Part shown: positions 45,413 to 56,886 of the stretch, piece by piece
Layout of the letters: each line of letters starts with the position of its first letter
Numbering within the stretch: the first letter of the stretch is position 1
DNA from: Stomorhina lunata
Taxonomy: Eukaryota; Arthropoda; Insecta; Diptera; Rhiniidae
Assembly (NCBI GenBank): GCA_933228675.1
Contig: OW121743.1
Location: 18,559,151-18,623,150 of the forward strand
Length of the DNA stretch: 64,000 nucleotides
Reading direction: 5' to 3'
Position numbers and translations under genes: made by a program
Notes under the pieces: model-generated
The model's database searches: none
What the model was told of the DNA's origin: nothing
The model's input: only the letters and a program-made list of their open reading frames with translations

Positions 45413-45632
45413 TTTATCACATTTAGCGAATATTGACATTCGTAAAATAGACTCATTTATCAGGGCTACAGGCTGGCTTTTTAAGCCTCTCACCGATAGC
45501 CTGGAATAATTATCTTTGTTCATTTTTCTTTCAGTCTATCCCTTGCAGGTACCACAAAGGGATCGCTTTTAGGACCCAAGTGACGCTGACTTAACATCGG
45601 CTGCCTGCCTAACCTAACCTATACCAAATCTG

Positions 45633-46640
45633 TAGAATTTAAGTAAATTTGCGGAACTATTATTATTTTAAGAAAGACGAGGTAATATTTTGTAAAAAGA
45701 TATAATCTCAATTTATGTGATTTCGATTGCATTAGAATAGAGCCTTTTCTATTCCACCTGTATATAAAGAGTGTTGCCGTAGAGCAATATAAAAGCTGCC
45801 ATTGTAAATTTTTGTGCAACTAATAGTTTTTTAAGAAAGAAGAATATTTTGAAAGAATCTTTAAAAATATGACCTCATTTTATATGATTTCGATTGTAGA
45901 TATTAGAGTAGAGTCCATTTCCTTTTCCACCTGTAGGTATATAAAGAGTGTTGCCGTAGAGTAATAAAAGAGCTGTTATTTTGATTTTTTGTTCAAAAAG
46001 TAGTATTTTAAAGAAGAAGAGTGAATATTTTGTAAGAATCTTTTAAAAATATGACCTCATATAAAATGATTTCGATTGTAGATATTAGAGTAGAGTCCAT
46101 TTCCTTTACCACCTGTATATAAAGAGTGTTGCCGTAGAGTAATAAAAGTGCTGCTATTGTATATTTTTGTGCAACTTAGAAAAAATAATTAATATTTTGT
46201 AAGAAGCTTTTAAAAATATGACTTTATTTTATATGTATTATTTCGATTGTGATAGGGATCTTTTTTCCCCCTATCTATAAAGAGTGTTGCCGCAGAGTTA
46301 AAAGAGTGCTGCAATTGTGTTCTACTGTGAGTTTTATTTAGAAAGTATTTGACTTTCTTAGCTTCTTTTTGGCAAAATTTCAGTCGAATTGACAATTTCC
46401 GAGGGTTTAAACTTGCTTGTAATTTGGAAAAGTCTTAGTAATCATAATTAATCTGTTAATTTAAATTTGCCTTTATAAGTTTCAAGTGGAAAGGTGAACG
46501 GACTATAAAGCATGGTCCCGTAGCACTATCCAAATCTAATTTTCGGTATAACTTTTATTCATTTTAATAAATTTAAAGAGTAACTAACAAAAAAGGCTTC
46601 GAAAAGTGTTGCCGTTGTCTATGTCGTAAATAGTTTTTCT
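45633..46640 (+). repeat. Tandem array of ~170-bp GTGTTGCCG units, right half
   Basis: Units share TATGATTTCGATTGTAGA, AGAGTAGAGTCCATTTCC, CCACCTGTATATAAAGAG and TGTTGCCGTAGAGTAATAAA. Cores lie near 45770, 45946, 46124 and 46282, with a decayed one near 46603. Each well-preserved unit carries a TATATAAA box about 10 bp before GTGTTGCCG. Resemblance to the left half (42475-43304) is clear in the GTGTTGCC core and ATATGAC-TCATTTTATATGA stretch, weaker elsewhere. Confidence 0.75.
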
Positions 46641-47589
46641 TTGATATAATTATTTTTTTCTTTTTAATTGTTTGTTTTTAAGTAGTTTTAATAAAAAATG
46701 TTTGCTTTCAATTAATTTGTAATTTCCTTTCTCTTTCTTGTTGCTTTTAAAAAATTTCTTATTTATTTTTTTTACTCGTTCTTTTCTTCTTATTAAATTT
46801 CCCTTCATAAGTAAATAAAATAAATTTCTTATGTGTTTTAATTATTTTGCACTTAATGTTGTTAATAAATACCAGTACACAAAGTTTTTCTATTTGCCTT
46901 TTCAATTTATTTTCTATTTTTCATCTTGTGTTTTTTAATAAAAATTTATATAAAAAAAATATATGAAAATAAAATTATATCTTGACTTAACAGTCATGTG
47001 TTTTATGTGACTGACTGCATTGCATCTCTTTCATTAGAGTTCATTTATTGTACAAATTGTGTGAAATGGAATATAAAATTGAATAACATTTTTTTTATTA
47101 TTATTACTTATTATTTTTTTTATATTATATTGTGGCATATGAACAAAAAAAAAAGTTATTTAATTGAAGACAATTACTTGGCAAACTTTTTGAGAAAAAA
47201 CTAAAGTGTGATAAAAATGTAGATGAATAAATATAGAGAAATATGTAATTAAAAAGTTTTACTGTAGTGTATTGCACTAAATATGATTAAATATAAAGAA
47301 GTGATAGCGCCTTAAAAATACTTTAGTTTTTTGCTTGTATTCTTTTTAACTACAATTGTTACAGTTTTCTCTATTTTGTTGGCAACATCATCCTTTTGAT
47401 TCTAGGATTATATATATTATATAATTATATATAATTCATTAGACAAATATTTATACCAGCAACAAAAAAAAAACTAATTTTTCTTAAATTTCTTCTACCA
47501 AAATTCAAATTTCCAAATCTGTTTGAAATCAGCTGAAATTTCTATGAAAATCTTTAAAAATTTTTTAAACTTTAAATGATTTTATAAAA
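46641..47589. other. AT-rich non-genic stretch
   Basis: No gene or RNA recognised. An AT dinucleotide-rich patch lies near 47408-47440. Confidence 0.5.
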
Positions 47590-47780
47590 CTCCTGAAGAA
47601 ACGGCGTTAACTTTTTTCCAACGGCGACTTTAAAGCTTCTTTTAACTAGCAACATTGGACTGTTAAAAACTGTTAGTTTTTTGTTTCTTAACAGCTCTGG
47701 GTTAACTGCTTAACAGAAGCTTTTATTATAACAATAACAGCGTAATGTTGTATTAACATTATAAATAGTGTTACCAGTAG
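47590..47780 (-). repeat. Dispersed GGCAACACT...GCCGTT family, inverted copy
   Basis: Minus-strand reading: TGGTAACACTATTTATAATG, CTGTTAAGAAACAAAAAAC, AACAGTTTTTAACAGTCC, AATGTTGCTAGTTAAAAG and GCCGTTGGAAAAAAGTTAAC, then GCCGTTTCTTC. Confidence 0.6.
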
Positions 47781-48083
47781 ACGCAAAAAGAGTTTACTTT
47801 TAATTCCGTGTATATTAAAGACAATACCGTTAATGTTTCTCATACAGTCTCACAGATACTAACCCCTTAAATTCTTTAATATTAAAAAATGTGATAGTAT
47901 TCGTACTTTAAATATGTTATTTTATTGCTATCCAACAAGATCTACCATTTTATGTTATAGGACCAGCACTCAGGGGATGACCCCTACATATACAACGCAT
48001 TGTGTTGAAATTAGGAAAATAGGTGTTGGGAAAGAGGTCAGAGGGAGCAGTATTCGTGGATATTCGATTGGAATTTTATTTTA

Positions 48084-49377
48084 AGGGTGTCCCAACTAGA
48101 ACGCAATTTTTAAATTTTAAATAAAACACAAATATTAAAAAAACAAAAATCGTGAAACTTTATTATATCGTAAAGTAGACAGAATGAGGTTATGTATGGA
48201 ACAAGATATCGTGCAGATGGCCGCCGCGGCTTTGCTGGCACACACGCGATCTTTTAATGAAATTTTCAATGACCTTTTTGCATAAATGCTGCGGTATTTC
48301 ATTAATGCAGCGTCCAATTTCCTCTTTTAAGGCTTGAGTCGGCGTCGTAAACCATCGACTTCAAAAAACCCCAAAGAAAAAAATCTAAAGGTGTTAAATC
48401 GCACGATCTAGGCGGCCAATTCTGGTCTCCAAAACGCGAAATAACACGACCGGGAAATGACTAATGCAGCAATTGAATTGTTTCTCTGGCTGTATGACAT
48501 GTTGCGCCGTTTTGTTGAAACCACATGCTCTCCACATTAATTTCTTCAATTATAGGCAAGAAAAAACTGGTTATCATTTTACGATACCGAACACCATTGA
48601 CTGCTTGCGCTTGACCTGCCTCATTTTCATAAAAAAAAGGTCCAATGATTCCTTCAGATCAAAAACCACACCACACAGTGACACGTTAAGGATGCATTTG
48701 CTTCTCGTGAATCACTCGAGAATTTTCCTCACTCCAAATGCTACAATTCCGGCTTTTGACGAAGCCATCAAGATGGAAATGGGCCTCGTCACTGAAGATA
48801 ATTTTATTGGCAAAATCAGCATTTTCATGTTGTCTCTCCAATACCCAATTAACGAACTCCCTTCTCTGTCCATGGTCATCTGGCTTCAGTTCCTGAGTCA
48901 ATTGAACTTTGTATGCATGAAGATGCAAATCTTTCGTCAAAATTCGCTGCATAGTGGATTTGGAGACACCAATATGCTGAACTCGGTGTCGAATTGAGGT
49001 GGATGGAGTTTGAGCGACATCATCACGTACAGCTGCTACATTTTCGGTCAATCGACCTGGTCGAAGGCAAGTTGTTGTCTTTACATCACTAACAGACCCA
49101 GTTTCGGCAAATTTATCCAATAATCTCTTTACAGTTGACTCTTTTGGATCATTATTGTGACCCCAAATTGATCGCAATTTGCGAACTGTAGCCGCAAAAC
49201 TTTTACCATTTTGGTAAAACAATTTCACAATGAGAATGCGTTGTTCATTCGTGTAGCGTTCCATTTTTACTAACCTCGTGCCTTCTACTAGCAAACAATA
49301 ACAATTGTTCAAATGTCAAACAATGACACTTCAAATCGCGCCAAATTTAAACATTGCGTTTTAGTTGGGACACACTT
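48084..49377 (-). mobile_element. Mariner-like element with terminal inverted repeats
   Basis: About 1.29 kb. The left end is AGGGTGTCCCAACTAGAACG + CAAT; the right end read inward is AAGTGTGTCCCAACTAAAAC + GCAAT. TA dinucleotides border both ends (48082-48083 and 49378-49379). It is near full length for the family, with a transposase on the minus strand. It sits next to the 3' end of a decayed Tc1-like gene, so it may have inserted into that element. Confidence 0.88.
48203..49264 (-). pseudogene. Mariner-family transposase, broken by stops and one frameshift
   Basis: The start at 49264 (MERYTNEQRILIVKLFYQNG) fits the family N-terminus. A helix-turn-helix region (KSFAATVRKLRSIWG ... STVKRLLDKF) and a second one (STSIRHRVQHIGVSKSTMQR) precede the catalytic domain. 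The first Asp block is IIFSDEAHFHLDGFV. The second block reads FQQNGATCHTA, where the usual catalytic Asp (FQQD) is Asn. The third is RSCDLTPLDFFLWGF. In-frame stops fall at HP-stop-RV (48686), GF-stop-SEG and LLH-stop-SF. A one-base shift near 48330 moves the C-terminus (EEIGRCINEIPQHLCKKVIE ... SRGGHLHDI) to another frame. About 350 codons in total, normal for the family. Inactive. A 177-codon ORF on the other strand (48464-48997) is antisense shadow. Confidence 0.88.
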
Positions 49378-49379
49378 TA

Positions 49380-49760
49380 TTATATATGGACCTCCTTTTG
49401 CCTTAATAATTGCTCTCAAAAGATTACTCATTGAAAATAACATTTCTTTCTGTAGTCTAAGACATTATTCGACTGTACTTATATACTCCAAGCCATCTCT
49501 AGTCTCTTGTTTACGAATGTGACGTTCCAATTCAATCTCATAAATGCTCTATGGGGTTCAGGGTTCAGGTCATTCCATAAATGAACTACGGGGTTCAGTT
49601 CTGGTGATTAGAGTGACGAATAGACGTTCTGTCATTCCAGATGCAAAGTCTACTCTGGGTCTCTGTCTTCTTAGAACTATTTGGCGCCACTAAGGCCCAA
49701 CACACTCGAATCTTTCAACATGCGAAGACCCCAAACCATCTTTGAGTTCGTGTTTGTTAT
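49380..49760 (-). pseudogene. Tc1-like transposase remnant
   Basis: Read from about 49740 downward on the minus strand: KMVWGLRM (Tc1 MVWG block), then SPELNPVVHLWNDL (the SPDLNPIE-LW block with the third catalytic position), and RAIIKAKGGPYII at 49385-49423, the usual end of Tc1 transposases (VIKAKGGxTxY). Heavily mutated, with stops and frame changes. The mariner at 48084-49377 abuts its 3' end. Confidence 0.65.
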
Positions 49761-49799
49761 ATATATAGACAAGATTCTTTGAAGTCCAGCCTTAATAGT

Positions 49800-49915
49800 T
49801 TTAAAATATCACTTTCGATGTACCGCTTATATGCGCACAAGATCGAAAAGCATAGAATTCTAAGCCATGCTTGACCTTTGACCTTAACAGGTTGTAAATA
49901 TGGGCCTTTATAGTA
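49800..49915 (+). pseudogene. Possible RTE-like C-terminal scrap
   Basis: GCGCACAAGATCGAAAAGCA and GACCTTAACAGGTTGTAAAT resemble 35270-35340 and, inverted, 33795-33870. It could code W-R-AQDRKAW before decay. Short and uncertain. Confidence 0.4.
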
Positions 49916-50770
49916 AGTAGGCTTATATAAAACAGAAGAGTAGGCTTATATAAAACAGAAGAGACTTCATAAAGTCCAGCTTCAACATTTTTAATACATC
50001 ATCTCTTCCGCTTATAAACAGACTCTTTTGAAGTCTCGCTTATATAGACGAGACTCTTTTGAAGTATCGCTTATACAGACGAGACTTGTTTGAAGTCTCT
50101 CTCAGACTCAGTTTAAGTCTCACTTATAAAGATAACACTCTTTAAAAGACTCAAATGAAGTCTTGCTTATATAAAACAGAGTTTTTGAAGTCTCACTTAT
50201 ATAGACGAGACTTTATAAGTCTCGCTTTAAGAGCCGAGACTCAGTTTAAGTCTCGCTTATATAGACAACACTCTTTAAAGAGATTCTGTCTCTCTCAGTC
50301 TCCTTTGAAGTCTCGCTTAAATAGATTTGATGATATTTTGTTGAAGTTTCGCTTATATAAAACAGAATTTTTTGAAATCTCACTTTAATAGACGAGATTC
50401 GGTTGAAGCAAAGACTATAAAATATAAAGATACATTTATTTGTCGTATGGTCCATTTGAAAAGTCCCATAAAAAAGAGAGACTGCTTTTACTCTAATTCG
50501 AAAACGATTATCCAATAAGAGGAAGCTAAGGCACACACTCGTGCTCATGGAATGTACGTTTGCTTGTGAGTTTATGTGATTATTAAAGTCTCACTTATAT
50601 AGTCGAGACTCTTTTAAAGACTCAGTTTAAGTCTCGCTTATAAAGATAACACTCTTTAAAAGACTATATAAACAGAGTTTTTGAAGTCTCGCTTATATAA
50701 AACAGAGTTTTTGAAGTCTCACTTATATAGACGAGACTCTTTTAAAGATGAGGGTCTTTTAAAATATCGC
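49895..50770 (+). repeat. Degenerate ~30-bp CTATATAG satellite, outlying block
   Basis: Variant units such as AAGTCTCGCTTATATAGACG + AGACTCTTTTG recur, with unit lengths 25-35 bp, plus longer units with ATAAAACAGAGTTTTTG. A unique-looking gap lies at 50400-50590. Same family and orientation as 52306-55440, but much more diverged. The ORFs here (50155-50388, 50246-50548) are incidental. Confidence 0.85.
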
Positions 50771-52305
50771 TTAACTAGAAAAGCCTCCTTTCCTGCAGCC
50801 GCTACTTTCCACAATTTCACTAGATAAAACTCTATTTCCATTAAAATTTTCTTGAGCTTTTTTTGCCTATTTCTCCCTACAAATCTATTTAAAATTCAAA
50901 TCTCGCATCACAAAAGAAACGGATGTCTTTTCTCGCAAAAACCTAGATACATAAAATATACAAACATTTCTTTGTCTGCCACCAAGAGAATTTTTAAAAC
51001 TAAAAAAAATTTCAAACATAAAAAACGGAAGGAAATACCCCAACTTAACCTATAAAAAGCGTAGCATAATAACAGGCAGACAGGAAAGATCATGTCTAGA
51101 GTATCAAATAACAAACCGGAGAAAATCAGCCAACAGTTTAAGCCAAGAAAAAAAAACAGACACACTCACATAACAAATGAAAAAAATTGGAAGCGTTATA
51201 AGAAAAGATGTTAGACTTTTTTATTGCCAGCCAAAAAAAAAAAACAAAACATGTGTGACAGTTCCATTTAATGACTTTAAGGATTCTAGGAGGAGGTATA
51301 AAAAAGGAAATGTATGAGAAAGTAAAACGTGTAAGGCATATGAATATGGCAAAAACTTAAGGAAAAACGAAAGCGAAGCTGAAGGTGGAAAATTCGTAAT
51401 CATATGTATAAATTTCCAATAAAATGTTTATGCTAGACGCCCAAAAATATGCAACAAAAACAATCAATTTTGGGTTTTTTGGCAAAATGAAATAAAAATC
51501 TGGAATTTAATATAAAGAAATGGCATATAAATAAGAAAATGTTAATGGTAATGAAGCATTTAAGGAAAAAGAGAAAGAGAACCTTTAAAAGTATGCTTTA
51601 TTAAATAAACACATATGTCAGCTTTAAAGTAGGCTTTAGAATAAAAACCTATGAAGTTATTTAAATGTCGTTATTTGCATAACAAGACTTAAAAGACTTA
51701 TATTTTGACAAAGAAAACCTAAATATGTATAAACAATTTTAAATAACAGGTATTAGAGCTTGAAATTTAAGAATAGTTAAAAGTAAGTGCCTAAAAGTAT
51801 GTTATATTATTTAAAATTCTTTAGCCTTAACTTTTGTTTCTCTAGGTTTTTTTTTTCTAAATATTTACCTGTTCTTATTTGTTAGCCTTTGGCTATAAAA
51901 TTCTCTTTTTATTTTACTATATACTATTTACATTTTTAACAAGTCTCCTCAATGTAGGCTATAGTTTTAACATATCTAGCATTTCATTTGCATTAACTAT
52001 TCCTCTCTTGCCTTGTCTATGTAGTAAGTAACTACTTATGTATGTATATAACATTGAGTTTAAAGAGGATCCTTTGGCAAAGTACCTTAAATATTCTTCT
52101 ATATCATTCATTTACAGAGATTTGTTTTCTGTTTTTACGGTGTCTTTGATAGCAAAGTTTGTTGGTTGAATAACTACTGAAATGATTGTTTAAACACCTA
52201 TAAATATGCAATGAATGTCATTTACTTTGTTTGAGCATAAGGTATGGATTAGATTTGTATGGTACTGTAATATAGAGTGTAAGGTTGAATAACAATGTAA
52301 GAAAT
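50771..52305. other. AT-rich non-genic stretch
   Basis: A-rich then mixed sequence. No convincing gene; the short ORFs at 50852-51403 on both strands have no domain. Confidence 0.5.
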
Positions 52306-55300
52306 TTTAAGTAATATATCTCTCAGGCGATACAGACGAGATTTTATAAGAATTTTGCTTTTCCCTTTAAGTCTCGCCTATATAGACGAGACTCTATTTA
52401 GGTCTAGCCTTATTAGATTAGTTTTTTTTAAGACTCCCCTATTAAGACAAAACTCTTTTTAAGTCTTGCCTATATAGGCGAGATTCTTCAAAAATCTCGC
52501 CCATATAGACGAGACTCTATTAAGGTCTCGCCTATATAGAGGAGACTCTATTAAAGTCTCGCCTATATAGAGGAGACTCTTTTAAGGTCTCGCCTATATA
52601 AAGGAGACTCTATTAAGGTCTCGCCTATATAGAGGAGATTCTATTAAGGTCTCGCCTATATTGAGGAAACTTTATTTAGGGCTCGCCTATATAGAGAAGA
52701 CTCTATTAAGGTCTCGCCTATGTAGAGTAGACTCTATTAAGGTCTCGCCTATAGAGAGGAGATTCTATTAAGGTCTCGCCTATATTGAGGAATCTCTATT
52801 TAGGTCTCGCCTATACAGAGGAAACTGTATTAAGGTTTCGCCTATATAAAGGAAACTGTATTAAAGTCTCATCTATATTAAGAAGACTCTATTAATGTCT
52901 TGCCTATATGAAGGAGACCCTATTAAGGTCTCGCATATATAGAGGAGACTATATTAAGGTGTCGCCTATATAGAGGAGACTCTATTAAGGTGTCGCCTAT
53001 ATAGAGGAGACTCTATTAAGGTCTCGCCTATATAAAGGAGACTCTATTAAAATCTCGCCTATATAGGGGAGACTCTATTAAGGTCTCGTCTATATAGAGG
53101 AAACTCTAGTTAGGTCTCGCCTATATAGAGAAGACTCTACTAAGGTCTCGCCTATATAGAGGAGACTCTATTAAGGTGTCGCCTATATAGAGGAGACTCT
53201 ATTAAGGTCTCGCCTATATAAAGGAGACTCTATTAAAATCTCGCCTATATAGGGGAGACTCTATTAAGGTCTCGTCTATATAGAGGAAACTCTAGTTAGG
53301 TCTCGCCTATATAGAGAAGACTCTACTAAGGTCTCGCCTATATAGAGGAGACTCTATTAAGGTGTGGCCTATATAGAGGAGACTATATTAAGGTGTCGCC
53401 TATATAGAGAAGACTCTATTAAGGTCTCGCCTATATAAAGGAGACTCTATTAAAATCTCGCCTATATAGGGGAGACCCTATTAAGGTCTCGTCTATATAT
53501 AGGAAACTCTAGTTAGGTCTCGCCTATATAGAGAAGACTCTACTTAGGTCTCGCCTATATAGAGGAGACTCTATTAAGGTGTCGCCTATATAGAGGAGAC
53601 TCTATTAAGGTCTCGCCTATATAAAGGAGACTCTATTAAAATCTCGCCTATATAGGGGAGACTCTATTAAGGTCTCGTCTATATAGAGGAAACTCTAGTT
53701 AGTTCTCGCCTATATAGAGAAGACTCTACTAAGGTCTCGCCTATATAGAGGAGACTCTATTAAGGTGTCGCCTATATAGAGGAGACTCTATTAAGGTCTC
53801 GCCTATATAAAGGAGACTCTATTAAAATCTCGCCTATGTAGGGGAGACTCTATTAAGGTCTCGTCTATATAGAGGAAACTCTAGTTAGGTCTCGCCTCTA
53901 TAGAGAAGACTCTACTTAGGTCTCGCCTATATAGAGGAGACTCTATTAAGGTGTCGCCTATATAGAGGAGACTCTATTAAGGTCTCGCCTATATAAAGGA
54001 GACTCTATTAAAATCTCGCCTATATAGGGGAGACTCTATTAAGGTCTCGTCTATATAGAGGAAACTCTAGTTAGTTCTCGCCTATATAGAGAAGACTCTA
54101 CTAAGGTCTCGCCTATATAGAGGAGACTCTATTAAGGTGTCGCCTATATAGAGGAGACTCTATTAAGGTCTCGCCTATATAAAGGAGACTCTATTAAAAT
54201 CTCGCCTATGTAGGGGAGACTCTATTAAGGTCTCGTCTATATAGAGGAAACTCTAGTTAGGTCTCGCCTATATAAAGAAGACTCTATTAAGGTCTCACCT
54301 ATATAGAGGAGACTCTATTAAGGTCTCGCCTATATTAAGGAAACTATATTTAGGTCTCGCCTATAGAGAGGAGACTCTATTAAGGTTTCGCCTATATAAA
54401 GGAAACTGTGTTAAAGTCTCACCTATATTAAGAAGACTCTATTAAGGTCTCGCCTATACAGAGGAGACTATATTAAGGTGTCGCCTATATAGAGGAGACT
54501 CTATTAAGGTCTCGCCTATATAAAGGAGACTGTATTAAAGTCTCACCTATATTAAGAAGACTCTATTAAGCTCTCGCCTATATAGAGGAGACTATATTAA
54601 GGTGTCGCCTATATAGAGGAGACTCTATTAAGGTCTCGCCTATATAAAGGAGACTCTATTAAGGTCTCACCTATATAGAGGAGACTCTATTAAGGTTTCG
54701 CCTATATAAAGGAGACTCTATTAAAATCTCGCCTATGTAGGGGAGACTCTATTAAGGTCTCGCCTATATAAAGGAAACTCTATTTAGGTCTCGCCTATAT
54801 AGAGAAGACTCTATTAAGGTCTCGCCTATATAGACAAGACTGTATTTAGGTCTCGCCTTAAGGAGACTCTATTGAGGTCTTGCCTATATAGAGCAGAATC
54901 TATTAAAGTCTCGCCTATATTAAGGAGACTTTATTAATGTCTTGCCTATATTGAAAAGACTCTATTAATGTCTTGCCTATATAGAGGAGACTCTATTAAG
55001 GTCTCGCCTATATAAAGGAGACTCTATTAAGGTCTCACCTATATAGAGGAGACTCTATTAAGGTTTCGCCTATATAAAGGAGACTCTATTAAAATCTCGC
55101 CTATGTAGGGGAGACTCTATTAAGGTCTCGCCTATATAAAGGAAACTCTATTTAGGTCTCGCCTATATAGAGAAGACTCTATTAAGGTCTCGCCTATATA
55201 GACAAGACTGTATTTAGGTCTCGCCTTGAGGAGACTCTATTAAGTTCTAGCCTATATTGAAAAGACTCTATTAAGGTCTCGTCTATATAGAGGAGACTCT

Positions 55301-55440
55301 ATTAAGGTCTCGCCTATATAAAGGAGACTCTATTTAGGTCTCGCCTATATAGACGAGACTCTTTTTAACTCTCTCCTTTTTTCAGGACTCGCCTATACTA
55401 CCAATTGGTAAGGACTCGCCAATACAGACAAGACTCTGTA
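52306..55440 (+). repeat. 31-bp CTATATAG satellite with 186-bp higher-order repeat
   Basis: About 100 units of 31 bp: GTCTCGCCTATATAG, then AGGAGACTCTATTAAG. GTCTC and GAGAC are inverted around the palindrome CTATATAG, so each unit can form a hairpin. From about 53050 to 54240 variants recur in fixed order (AAATCTCG, TCTCGTC, CTCTAGTTAG, CTCTACT, GGTGTCG, ATAAAGG). Marker AATCTCGCCTAT falls at 53051, 53237, 53454, 53640, 53826, 54012 and 54198, giving 186-bp steps (six units) with one step of 217 bp (seven units). Flanks are degraded. Confidence 0.97.
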
Positions 55441-56170
55441 TAGCCCTTTTTTGAGTCCCAAATCGTAATTTGTTTATCTCACATAAAGTTTTTAATATCT
55501 CTTAACAATTTAAGCAACAACTTTTATTTAAAAACCACTTAATTTATACTGAAATAATTTTCTCAATTTATTTAAATGCTGTCAACACTGTTTGTTCATT
55601 TATAGCCAGCGTTGTTGTGGTGTTTAAATGAACTATTTAAAACTCATTACAAACTAAAAAATATTTAATTCAAAGGCAGATGTTTAACTGATGCTGGACA
55701 GTAGATGTAAGAAAAATGTGAAAAAAATATAAAAAATGTACTTAAATTTCAATTAATATTAATTATTTTTTATTGGCCAGAAACTGTTTAAAGAGAGATG
55801 AGATGTATGTCGATGGGGGTTTTTCATTACAATGAAAAGCTTTTTAATGATACAAAATTTTTCCAGGGGTTTTTTTTTTTGTTTGTAACTGTGTTTTATA
55901 AAAAAATTATGATATTTAATATATCATATAAAAATTAATTTTCACAATGAATATTAACTTAAAGCACTTATGTAATATGTATTGTTGGCTGAATTATAAT
56001 GAGTCATTTAATTAAGAGTAAAGAATTTATTGAAAAGTTATTTATGTTGGTTTTTAAAGTTTTTTTGTTTTTTTTCTTCAGTGTATCTAAAAGAAGTTTT
56101 TTTTTGTATAGTTTAAAATTTATTTATTTACTTTTGCTGGTTTATAATGTTGTGACATATTAATTTAACT
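55441..56170. other. AT-rich non-genic stretch
   Basis: Nothing recognised beyond T runs. Confidence 0.5.
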
Positions 56171-56171
56171 A

Positions 56172-56884
56172 CAGGCAAAGCCGGGTATTACGAATCTCGA
56201 TTTAACGAAAGTTGGATATAACGAACGTTATAATTTTTTCCATTGAATACTTTATATAGCGAATATTAAGCAAATTTTATACGCGATATAACGAATAATA
56301 TAAAAAAGTTAAAGAAAATTTATATAAATTTAAATGTTATATAAATGAGTTTTTGAAAATCAGATTAAAAAAAAACAAGTTAAAAGTATTTTAGTCTATC
56401 AAACCGATTGGTCGGTACAAAAATTATTTATACAATTTTCATTCTCGTTAGATTTATGAGCTATTTTGCGACTTTCATGTATTGAAGTTGCTTTTGACCA
56501 ATTTCAACGAAAAATTCTTACATATACTTAAATTTGAGTCCATAATCTAAATTCCGTGAAGCCAGACCTATGGAAGGCAATTGAAATAACGAACCGATTT
56601 CAGTATCATATACTGTAAAAAATATGTCTAAACCAACTTTCATCAAATTGTTTCAGAAATTGTGACTTCGATAAGATTGCATCGACGACAAGCTAGTTGT
56701 TCAGGCAGACGAACGGACTGGCATCGTTAAGTCGATACAGTTATTGATTATGAGTAGATCAGTATGATCAAAGGTGTTCTCATCCCAATATAGTGTAGAG
56801 TATAAAAACTTTGCGATATAACGAATTTTTCTGTATTACGAATGAGCCTGACATTATATCTTTCGTTATACCGGGAGTTGCCTG
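56172..56884. mobile_element. Pogo/Tigger-like MITE
   Basis: A 713-bp element between TA dinucleotides (56170-56171 and 56885-56886). The left end is CAGGCAAAGCCGGGTATTAC + GAA; the right end read inward is CAGGCAACTCCCGGTATAAC + GAA. This matches the CAGGCA...CGGTATAACGAA type of Tigger/pogo ends. The motif ATATAACGAA repeats just inside both ends. The interior is non-coding and includes GGCAGACGAACGGACTGGCA, a piece like other fly interspersed repeats. Confidence 0.88.
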
Positions 56885-56886
56885 TA

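Larger units (their letters stand above)
43318..45619 (+). mobile_element. 5'-truncated R1/LOA-like non-LTR retrotransposon
   Basis: A 2302-bp insertion flanked by 13-bp target duplications with one mismatch: TATACAAAATCTG (43305-43317) and TATACCAAATCTG (45620-45632). It begins near the RT active site, runs through the RT thumb, RNase H and a C-terminal zinc-knuckle-like region, and ends in a ~200-bp 3' UTR with terminal CCTAACCTAACC. The same 3' end is found, 5'-truncated, at 15735-15958 on the other strand. RNase H downstream of RT points to the R1/LOA/I group; the exact clade is not decided. Confidence 0.88.

Noticed and set aside
48464..48997. 177-codon plus-strand ORF
   Set aside because: Antisense to the mariner transposase on the minus strand.
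52306..55440. CRISPR-like appearance of regular short repeats
   Set aside because: Units are contiguous with no unique spacers, and the organism is eukaryotic; it is a satellite.
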